NCBI GenBank assembly: GCA_022614795.1
Contig: JAKEHX010000568.1
Span: forward strand, 1-19,114
Length of the DNA: 19,114 nucleotides
Direction of reading: 5' to 3'
From: Planctomycetaceae bacterium
Lineage (GTDB): Bacteria > Planctomycetota > Planctomycetia > Pirellulales > Pirellulaceae
Every line of letters starts with the position of its first letter. The first letter of the stretch is position 1. Both the position numbers and the translations under genes were made by a program. This document shows, one piece after another, positions 1-7,400 of the stretch. The notes beneath the pieces were generated by a model. The model searched no databases. It was given only the letters and a program-made list of their open reading frames with translations, and was not told the origin of the DNA.

Positions 1-1782
1 GACACCAACATGCGCGGCCAGGACCTCACGCAGCTCACGGCCAAGGTGCTGCGGATCGACGTCGATCATCCCGACCCCGAACTGGTAAAGAGCGGCCGGC
101 ACTACCGCGTGCCAGCCGACAACCCGTTCGTCGGGCAGAAGGAAATTGTTCCCGAGACGTGGGCCTATGGCCTGCGGAACCCGTGGCGGATCACCGTCGA
201 TCCGCGGACCGGCCATGTCTGGGTCGCCCAGAACGGGCAGGACCTCTGGGAGCAGGTCTATTTCGTCCGCAAGGGAGACAACTACGGCTGGAGCACGTAC
301 GAGGGGAGTCATGTGTTCTACGCCGACCGGAAGCTCGGTCCGCATCCGCACGTCCTGCCGACCGCCGAGCATCACCACACCGAGGCCCGCTCGCTGACCG
401 GCGGCGTCGTCTATTACGGCAGCAAACTGCCCGAGCTGGTCGGGGCGTACATTTACGGCGACTATTCGACCGGCCGCATCTGGGCGATCAAGCACGACGG
501 GACGAAGGCGACCTGGCACAAGCTGATTGCCGATACGTCCTTCGCCATCAGCGGCTTTGGGATCGATTCGCGCGGCGAGCTATTGGTGGCCGATCACCGC
601 GGCGATGAGCAGGGGGCGCTTTATTACCTGGAACCGACGCCGGCCGATGTGCTGCCGAGCAAGTTTCCGCGGAAGCTGAGCGAGAGCGGGCTGTTCTTGG
701 ACGTGGCAAAACACGCCATGCAGCCCGGCGTCATTCCCTACTCCGTCAATTCGCCCCTTTGGTCCGACGGGGCCCATAAGGAGCGGTTCATCGCCATTCC
801 GCACAAGGAAGGCGTCGATATGCGAATCGGCTTCACGACCAATCGGGGCTGGAATTTTCCCGATGAAACCGTGCTGGTGAAATCGTTCGCGCTCGAAACG
901 ACCGCGGGCGACCGCACGAGCCGCCGCTGGATCGAGACGCGGTTCCTGACGCGGCAGCAGGGGGAATGGGCCGGCTATTCGTATGTCTGGAACGACGAGC
1001 AGACCGACGCCGAATTGGTGCCGGCCGAGGGGCTCGATCGCGAGTACGAGATTCGCGTGCCCCGGTCGCGGGAGTACCCGGACGCACTGAAACGTCAAAC
1101 GTGGCACTACCCCAGCCGGACCGAGTGCATGGTCTGCCACAGCCGGGCGGCCAACTGGGTATTGGGCCTGACCGAGCTGCAAATGAACCGCGAGCACGAC
1201 TACGGCGGCGTGACCGATCACCAGTTCCGCGTGCTCGAGCACCTGGGAATGCTGAAGAGCGGCTACGAGGCAGATGCCGTGAATTTCCTCAAGGAGGATT
1301 TGAAGAAGGAAGGCCTAAGCGAGGACGAGGTCAACAAGCAGGTGAAGCAGATGGGGCACAAAGGTGGCCAGCGATCCGCTCGCGAATCTTCGATGTTGTC
1401 TGGCCCGCCGTCGCGTTATCGCAATCTGCCCGATCCATACGCCGCCGCCGCGCCGCTGGAGTCGCGGGTGAAGTCGTACCTGCACGCCAACTGTTCGATC
1501 TGCCACGTCGAAGCCGGCGGCGGCAACGCCCAGATGCAGCTCGAATACACGACCGAGCTATCGAAGATGGGCCTCCTCGACGTAGCCCCGCTGCATCACA
1601 AGTTCGGCCTTACCGACCCCAAGCTCATCGCCCCCGGCCACCCCGAGCGCTCCGTCCTCCTGCACCGCCTCAGCCACCGCGGCCTCAACTCCGGCCAGAT
1701 GCCCCAACTGGCGACGAACATCGTCGATGAAGCAGCGGTGAAGCTGGTGGAGGAGTGGATCCGGTCGCTGAAGGTGCAATAG
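1..1782 (+). CDS. PQQ-type sugar dehydrogenase fused to diheme c-type cytochrome region (5' partial)
   Basis: The frame is open to base 1, so the N-terminus lies outside the window; at least 593 residues are present. The first ~210 residues match the end of a glucose/sorbosone dehydrogenase beta-propeller (ILRID-like 'VLRIDVDH', 'WAYGLRNPWR', 'NYGWSTYEG', 'YIYGDYSTGRIW'). A second region follows from about residue 220 ('FPRKLSESGLFLD', 'YSVNSPLWSDGA') and carries two c-type heme motifs, CMVCH (codons from 1126) and CSICH (codons from 1492), each in a conserved block ('WHYPSRTECMVCHSRA', 'SYLHANCSICHVEAGGGN'). Known for these families: periplasmic oxidation of a sugar-type substrate with electrons passed to hemes in the same chain. 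The real substrate cannot be read here. It ends 89 nt before a toxin-antitoxin pair, and a decayed copy of its last ~50 codons lies downstream of that pair. Confidence 0.88.
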   Translation, partial: DTNMRGQDLTQLTAKVLRIDVDHPDPELVKSGRHYRVPADNPFVGQKEIVPETWAYGLRNPWRITVDPRTGHVWVAQNGQDLWEQVYFVRKGDNYGWSTYEGSHVFYADRKLGPHPHVLPTAEHHHTEARSLTGGVVYYGSKLPELVGAYIYGDYSTGRIWAIKHDGTKATWHKLIADTSFAISGFGIDSRGELLVADHRGDEQGALYYLEPTPADVLPSKFPRKLSESGLFLDVAKHAMQPGVIPYSVNSPLWSDGAHKERFIAIPHKEGVDMRIGFTTNRGWNFPDETVLVKSFALETTAGDRTSRRWIETRFLTRQQGEWAGYSYVWNDEQTDAELVPAEGLDREYEIRVPRSREYPDALKRQTWHYPSRTECMVCHSRAANWVLGLTELQMNREHDYGGVTDHQFRVLEHLGMLKSGYEADAVNFLKEDLKKEGLSEDEVNKQVKQMGHKGGQRSARESSMLSGPPSRYRNLPDPYAAAAPLESRVKSYLHANCSICHVEAGGGNAQMQLEYTTELSKMGLLDVAPLHHKFGLTDPKLIAPGHPERSVLLHRLSHRGLNSGQMPQLATNIVDEAAVKLVEEWIRSLKVQ

Positions 1783-1833
1783 AGTCGGCCGCAGCTTGAA
1801 TGTAATGCAGCGTCCCAATGGCCAAAAAGCAGC

Positions 1834-1839
1834 TATACT
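1834..1839 (+). promoter_or_regulatory. possible -10 box of the first toxin-antitoxin operon
   Basis: TATACT lies 32 nt upstream of the antitoxin ATG in the 89-nt gap after the cytochrome gene. No convincing -35 is visible, so this is a weak call. A diverged copy of the surrounding bases occurs near 2755-2775 in the decayed duplicate. Confidence 0.25.
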
Positions 1840-1871
1840 GAATTAGCCAACGATCAGCGCGAGGTGATTAC

Positions 1872-2099
1872 ATGGTGCTACCGGGCCACGTCCGAAATGG
1901 GGTGATCGTCCTCAACGATCCCATTGCGCTCCCGGAAGGCACGGCAGTGCAAGTCGAAGTCGTGGCGCCGACTCGAGGTACGGCGAACGGGCGCAGCCTA
2001 TATGACGTGCTTCAGCCGCTGGTTGGCCAGGCGCCGGACTTGCCCGCCGATGCCGCGCAAAACGTCGATCATTATCTGTACGGTCATCCGAAGTCATGA
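1872..2099 (+). CDS. antitoxin of a VapBC-like pair (DUF104/AbrB-like small protein)
   Basis: A 75-residue protein with the short beta-rich N-terminus typical of small antitoxins that pair with PIN toxins ('VRNGVIVLNDPIALPEGTAVQVEV'), followed by a short C-terminal tail that would wrap the toxin. GAGGTG at 1861-1866 gives a good ribosome site for the ATG at 1872. The stop codon overlaps the start of the downstream PIN gene by 4 nt (ATGA), the usual arrangement for coupled antitoxin-toxin translation. By analogy the protein neutralises the toxin and represses the operon. The exact antitoxin family is an inference from pattern and context. Its first codons are partly repeated downstream: 17 bases at 1891-1907 recur at 2782-2798. 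Confidence 0.8.
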   Translation: MVLPGHVRNGVIVLNDPIALPEGTAVQVEVVAPTRGTANGRSLYDVLQPLVGQAPDLPADAAQNVDHYLYGHPKS

Positions 2100-2497
2100 G
2101 CGGCGTCCTGGTCGATACGTCGTTCTTCGCCGCGCTGCTTAGCCCCCGTGACGCCTTGCATCAGCGAGCCGTCGAGCTCTCCCAGCAGGCCTGGGATGAG
2201 CGTGTGACGACAGAGTTCATTCTTCTGGAGCTGGCGAATTTCCTGGCGAAGTCTTCGGTGCGAAATCTGCTGCCCGATTTGGTTCAGCGATTGTACGATG
2301 ATCCGGCCACGACGATCGTGCCCTGCACCACCGAGCGCTTCCAGCGAGGCTTGGTGCTTTATGCGTCGCGGCCCGACAAGCAGTGGTCGTTGACCGATTG
2401 CATTTCATTTCAGGTCATGACCGAGCGCGGACTTAGCGAAGCGCTGACGTACGACCGTCATTTTGAGCAAACCGGGTTCAAGGCACTCATGCGCTGA
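2096..2497 (+). CDS. PIN-domain toxin (VapC-like ribonuclease)
   Basis: A 133-residue PIN domain. The acidic residues expected in the Mg2+-dependent nuclease site are visible: Asp7 in 'VLVDTSFFAAL', Glu45 in 'ILLELANFL', Asp101 in 'SLTDCISF' and Asp120 in 'TYDRHFEQTGF'. PIN toxins of this kind typically cleave tRNA or rRNA and are held inactive by the co-translated antitoxin, whose stop codon overlaps this start. Length and motif spacing fit a complete, uninterrupted toxin. A decayed piece of the neighbouring cytochrome gene starts about 45 nt after the stop codon, so the pair is bracketed by copies of that gene's 3' end. Confidence 0.88.
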   Translation: MSGVLVDTSFFAALLSPRDALHQRAVELSQQAWDERVTTEFILLELANFLAKSSVRNLLPDLVQRLYDDPATTIVPCTTERFQRGLVLYASRPDKQWSLTDCISFQVMTERGLSEALTYDRHFEQTGFKALMR

Positions 2498-2540
2498 GTG
2501 AGCGACACCGGCATCCCGCTGCACCTCGACGTTCAGCTTG

Positions 2541-2798
2541 CGTATCATTGCGCCTGGGCCCCCCGAGCGCACTATCCTCCTGCACCGCCTCTCCCACCGC
2601 GGCCAGAACACCGGCCAGATGCCGCAACTGGCGACGAACCTCGTCGAAGAGCAGGCCGTGAAGGTGGTGGAGGAGTGGATTCGGTCGCTGAAGCCGTAGG
2701 ACAGGCGTCTCGCTTGTCACGAGCATGAATAAAGCACAGCATTACCTCTGCCCAAGCAGCAGCCATACCGAAATAGTCACTTCCGAAATGGGGTGATC
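2541..2798 (+). pseudogene. decayed second copy of cytochrome 3' end plus antitoxin start
   Basis: Reading in the frame of 2541 gives 'RIIAPGPPERTILLHRLSHR' and runs to a TAG at 2696-2698. It matches the last ~48 codons of the gene ending at 1782 closely (about 80-85% of bases by eye over 2565-2695). No upstream coding part survives; the frame closes with TGA at 2499. After the stop, 2749-2798 resembles the bases before and inside the first antitoxin (an 'aagcagc..atac.gaa.tag.ca' stretch, then 17 identical bases at 2782-2798), with about 40 bases missing, including the antitoxin ATG. This fills most of the gene-free stretch 2498-2817. It is not a functional gene. Confidence 0.8.
2699..2719. 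repeat. dispersed palindrome, copy 1
   Basis: GGACAGGCG-TCT-CGCTTGTCA is an imperfect hairpin directly after the stop of the decayed cytochrome copy. It matches 19 of 21 bases of the reverse complement of 9533-9553, so the two are members of one dispersed, REP-like family. Confidence 0.6.
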
Positions 2799-2817
2799 CA
2801 TAGGAGGGACCAATACG

Positions 2818-3417
2818 ATGCGACGAATTCGCTATTCGGTTGCGGCCAGTTTGGATGGATTCATTGCGGGGCCGCAAGGGCAATTCGATTGGATCATCAT
2901 GGACCCCCAGATCGACTTCGAGGCCTACTACCAGCAGTTCGACACGGTCCTGATGGGGCGGCGGTCGTTCGAAGTTGCTGGCGGCAGCGCGTGGGGGCAT
3001 GGGATGCAAACACTGGTCATCTCGCGAACACTCCGTCAAGAGGACCATCCGGGAGTGACCATCGTGGGCGATCGCGTGAAGCAGACGTTGACCGCCCTGC
3101 GAAAGAAGCCGGGCAAAGACATCTGGCTCTTCGGGGGCGGCGTGCTGTTTGGCAGCCTGCTGGAGATGGGGCTAGTGGACACCGTCGAAGTCGGCCTGAT
3201 CCCCGTCCTCTTGGGCGATGGCATTCCCCTCCTCCCGGCGCCGTTCAGACGGACCAGGTTGAAGCTGACAAATCACAAAATCTACAAGTCAGGAATCGTC
3301 GGGCTGGAATACAGCGTCGAGCAAGCCGCATCGGTTCGCGCCAGTCGCAAAACCAAGCCGACTGCACGCAAGACGAAGCCCCGCCGATCTGGAAGACGAT
3401 CGCCAGCGAAGCGCTAG
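2818..3417 (+). CDS. RibD C-terminal / dihydrofolate-reductase-like oxidoreductase
   Basis: A 199-residue protein with the RibD_C/DHFR-like fold: N-terminal 'YSVAASLDGFIAGPQGQFDW' (residues 6-25), 'DTVLMGRRSFE' (42-52), and the glycine-rich NADPH-binding segment 'IWLFGGGVLFGSLL' (102-115) with 'LIPVLLGDGIPLLP' (127-140). Family members reduce pyrimidine or pterin-like substrates with NADPH; many stand-alone relatives (YyaP/YwjB type) have no known substrate. AGGAGGGA at 2802-2809 supports the ATG at 2818. The last ~27 residues form an unusual Lys/Arg-rich tail ('RKTKPTARKTKPRRSGRR') outside the fold, possibly a nucleic-acid or polyanion contact. The next gene follows after 41 nt on the same strand. 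Confidence 0.85.
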   Translation: MRRIRYSVAASLDGFIAGPQGQFDWIIMDPQIDFEAYYQQFDTVLMGRRSFEVAGGSAWGHGMQTLVISRTLRQEDHPGVTIVGDRVKQTLTALRKKPGKDIWLFGGGVLFGSLLEMGLVDTVEVGLIPVLLGDGIPLLPAPFRRTRLKLTNHKIYKSGIVGLEYSVEQAASVRASRKTKPTARKTKPRRSGRRSPAKR

Positions 3418-3458
3418 CAGCAGAGTTTCATGCAAACCGCGCGAGGAGGCCCATTCGT

Positions 3459-4418
3459 ATGCGCCGCAAAGTCCTGGCCCAAAGCCAAGTGCACCCCGTC
3501 TCGAAACTGGTCGCGGCCGTGGAAGACGATGGCATGTCGGGGTACCTCTATGTCGCCAAGACGGGCAAGACCAAGCGAAACCTCGAATTTCTGTGGATCT
3601 ACAACCGCGGCAAAACGCCGACTGATGATGAGGCGATTGCCAAAGGAGCCAACCAGCACTGGGCAGCTTGGAAAGGCTGCGCGGGGCCCGATGCCCGTTG
3701 CCCGGAGCCGGAGAAGTCGGCTTGGACGTTCTTGTGGTCCGATGACGGCGAGGCGGTGGCTTTGGCACAGGACGGCAAGCTGGTGTGCTATCTGGATGGT
3801 GAGCACGAGTGCTTCTGCCGGCATTTGATTGATGAATTTCAGTGGTGCATGCCGTGGGAAGAGGAGGCATATCGCCGGGTCGTCGATGCCATCCGGCCGG
3901 CAACCGCCTTCGACCGCAAGGCCGACCGGCTGACGCCCAAGGCGATCAAGAGCGGCAACTGTCATCTGGAACTTGAGCCGCTGCCGCCCGAGGCCGATCC
4001 GCTGCGATTCGGGCGGGCCAAGCGCGAAGAGAAGCGCGTGCTGGCCGACCACGTGAAGCATCCGATCTGGGTCAGCGCCCACGACGACCGACACGACGAA
4101 GAGTGGTATAAGCCGATCGTCAGCACGACCGATGTCAGCGAGCAGGTGATCGAGTTCGACGTGCCGATCATTACGGTGAAGCTGGCGGGGACCGACCTTG
4201 TTGGGACGGCGTATTACTGGGCAGAAGGCGACGCAATCTCGGATGTGCTTCTGTGGGTCGATCGGCGGTGGCGGCGGCTTGTCGAATTGCCAAAAGTGAA
4301 GTATCCCGCCGTGCTTGTGTCGATGCCTGCGATCCGCGGCGACGACGATGTTCGATTTCGAGTGAAGAAGCGGGGTGACGATGGCGGGGGGCGAATTCGC
4401 CCGGCTGCCGGGCGATAG
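3459..4418 (+). CDS. hypothetical protein, 319 aa
   Basis: I do not recognise this protein. The ATG at 3459 is preceded by AGGAGG at 3444-3449, a good ribosome site, so an in-frame extension back to 2793 (inside the reductase gene) is unlikely. The predicted protein is soluble, with no signal peptide or membrane segment. It is rich in Trp, Asp and Glu and has a Cys cluster (Cys74, Cys81, Cys110, Cys118, Cys120, Cys130) around 'CFCRHLIDEFQWCMPWEEE'. The second half is beta-like and acidic ('VIEFDVPIITVKLAGTDLVG', 'AISDVLLWVDRRWRRLVELP'). It may be co-transcribed with the reductase. It ends 13 nt before the convergent dnaE stop, with no obvious terminator between them. Confidence 0.7.
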   Translation: MRRKVLAQSQVHPVSKLVAAVEDDGMSGYLYVAKTGKTKRNLEFLWIYNRGKTPTDDEAIAKGANQHWAAWKGCAGPDARCPEPEKSAWTFLWSDDGEAVALAQDGKLVCYLDGEHECFCRHLIDEFQWCMPWEEEAYRRVVDAIRPATAFDRKADRLTPKAIKSGNCHLELEPLPPEADPLRFGRAKREEKRVLADHVKHPIWVSAHDDRHDEEWYKPIVSTTDVSEQVIEFDVPIITVKLAGTDLVGTAYYWAEGDAISDVLLWVDRRWRRLVELPKVKYPAVLVSMPAIRGDDDVRFRVKKRGDDGGGRIRPAAGR

Positions 4419-4431
4419 ACCGCCCTCCGCG

Positions 4432-7400
4432 CTATCTTCCCGCCCGCTGGAACTGCCGCCGGCCGTTGCCTTGATTCGCCGCGGGCTTGGGGGGCGAGGT
4501 GATGAGCTGGAGGTTGCCCGGGCCGAGCAGGTCGTCAAGCCGGTCGCGCAGCTCCCGCGTTACCGACAGCCGTGTGCGGTGGCTCTTGAGATAGACCCGG
4601 CTGCCGGAGTCGAGCATGAGGAGAAGCTGAAGCTCGCTATTGCCGGGGTAGGTGCGCACGACCTCGCGCAGCCGTTCGAGGGCGTCGGGGCCGTGCTGGT
4701 CTTCGCGGACGCGGACGACGATGCCGGTGGTGTAGCGTGAGTCGAGCTGGTCGAGCTCGATGAGTTCGTTGACGATCAGGTTGGCCTCGTCGCCGCCGCG
4801 GCGGTCGATCACTCCGCGGACGACGAGGATGCGGTCGGGCGTGACCAGGTGCCCCATGTCGGCGAACTGCTCGGGCCAGAGGATGCAGCGGATCGTCCCT
4901 TCGACATCTTCCAGGTCGAACATGGCATAGCGCGACGGCTTGCCGGGCTGCGGATTCTTGGTGTTCGAGAATTTGATCGCCGAGAGCATGCCGCCGAGGA
5001 TCACCTCGTCGCGCTCTTTGACTGCGGGAATGTCGGCCGTGGTGTGCGAGCAGTACGTGGCGAGGGTGCGCTTATGTTCGTCGAGCGGATGGCTGGTCAG
5101 GTAAAAGCCCAGGACTTCCTTTTCCTTCTGGGCCCGCTCGCGATCGGGCCATTCGGGAACGTCGGGCAGGGCGGCGGACGATTTGGCCGCTGGCTCATCG
5201 TCGCCTCCAAAGCCTCCGAACAGGGATTTTTGCCCGCTGCGCTTGTCGGCGGCGAGCGACTGGCCGGCTTGGACGGCCCGATCGACAATCGCGGCGAGCT
5301 GGGCGCGGCGAGCGCCGAAACTGTCGAAAGCGCCCGCCTTGATGAGCGTCTCGATGGTGGCCTTGCTGGCCCCAGAGCTATCGACCCGCTCGCAGAAATC
5401 GTAAAGGTCCTGGAAGGGGCCGCCGGCTTTGCGAGCGGTGGCGATGGCCTCGCCCGCGCTCCCGCCGCAGCCCTTGATGGCCGACAGGGCGAACTGAATC
5501 TTGCCGCCGACGACGGCGAAATCGACCTGCGAGCGATTGACGTCGGGGGGCAAGACCTCGATGCCCATCCGCTCGCAGTCCTCCAGGTGCTCGACGAGCG
5601 AATCCTTGGTCTTGAAATTGCGGCCCTGAATATCGCCCGACAGAAGCGCCGCCATGAACTCGACCGGCCAGTGGGCCTTGAGATAGGCGGTCATGTAGGC
5701 GATCAGGGCGTAGGCGGTCGAATGCGAGTTATGGACAACGAAGCCATCGGCGACAAAGTTGTGATCTCGGTCAACGGTCAGGTCGTAGGTATCCTGAATG
5801 CCGGCAGGCTCGATCGAGCACACTGTATCCCAATAGAGATCGGACTCGGCCAATCGCAAGAGGCGCGGCGAGGAGAAGTACTTCGCCAGTTTAGCCATCG
5901 TGCTACGGCGAAATCCCCGTTTAAGTTTCGATCCGCGTCCAACAAACTCCTTCATCGAGACGCCCGCGCGGACCTCGAGTTCGTCCCACGTGAGACCTGC
6001 GGCACGGCGCTCCTCGTCAATCCAGCGGCGCACTTCCCCTGGCACGGTGTCTTTGCTCGTCAAGTCAGGGCGAAGCGCGTTAAGATATTCCCGAAACCGA
6101 GTAACTTGCGGCTCCCGTCCCAAGGCGTGGGGCGTAACCCGCCGCAGGAAGTTGGCGACGGACTCGCTCCCAATTACATGCACCGTGTAGCCGGGCCGCT
6201 CGCGCCGCTCGCCGCGGTAACGGTAACGGAACAGTTTCGCATGTACTCGGCTGACGATGCCGAGGCGCAGCAAGAGCAACTGCACATCGCGGGCAAGTTG
6301 GGCCGACGACGTGGCGTAATAGGGCATTTGGCCAGACGCTCCGACGAACCCGTCTCCCGACCAAAGGCGGCCCAGAAGCAGTTCCAAATCTTGATCGCAG
6401 AGCGCGAAGCACTCGCCGGGCAGACGCTTCGCCGCGGCTTTAAGGCCCAGGATCCCCATAGACTTTGCCCAGGCGAACGCGCCACTGCGAGTTGCAGGAC
6501 GAGGTTCTGCGACTGCCGTATCCGTCGAGGAGAGCCGCGCATTCCAGGGAGTTTGGCCGGGCCGAAAGCGCGCGTCGCGTCCTGTGCTGACGCATACTTC
6601 GAATCGCGGCCCACGTTCAGAAACGCGGGCGGAACTCGCCGGGAACTGCTCGACGGCCTCCACGAAATCGTCTACAAGCTCGCGGCAGTTGTTGTAGAAA
6701 TACAAGCACGTCGGATGGCACGTGTTCCCTTCGGAAAGCAATCCAGCCAGCGCGATCAATTTGTGGGCGGGCCAGTGCTCACCATTGCTGACGGTCAGCT
6801 TCCGCGGAGCTGCGATCCGATCGCCAGGCGCCAGATCTTCGAGAATCGTCCAGCCATCCAGCGTCCGCAGCGGATGATTGCCTGTCGCCGTGATCGTTGT
6901 GCCGCGCTTCGTTGTCAGGCGATAGACGCGCTTCCGGCCGTTCCAAAGCACGTCGGTGACGCGCCGCGGGTGCAGTTTGCCGTCGTCGGCCAACGCGTGA
7001 ATCATCCACGGTCGCCGGTTGTGAAAAAGGCCCTCGACGGTCGTCCGCTCGCCGGTTTCGGCGTGCACGATCATCGTTTCGCCAACAATGCACTTATTAA
7101 ATCCGTAACCCGCGAACTTGATGATCAGGTTCCAGAAGTCCTCGGCCTGGCTGGCCCTCAGCCCCTTGGCCACGCTGCCGGCGACGAACTGCTCGCGACT
7201 CTTGGCGATGATGTCTTCCTTCTTCTTGCTGATCGCCTTGATACAGGTGTAGGCGGAGGCCAGGTCGATGCCGCCCAGCTCGTTCAGAATCCGCATCACC
7301 TGCTCTTGATAGACCATCACGCCGTTCGTTTCGGCGAGGATCTTCTCGCAGATCGGGTGGATGTATTCGGCTTGCTGGCGGCCGTGCTTGACGGCGACGT

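Noticed and set aside
2498..2728. Small ORF starting right after the first toxin
   Set aside because: It reads out of frame with the recognisable cytochrome remnant in the same bases, so it is a chance frame through a pseudogene.
2793..3458. N-terminal extension of the 319-aa hypothetical protein
   Set aside because: It overlaps the whole reductase gene in another frame; the ATG at 3459 has its own AGGAGG.
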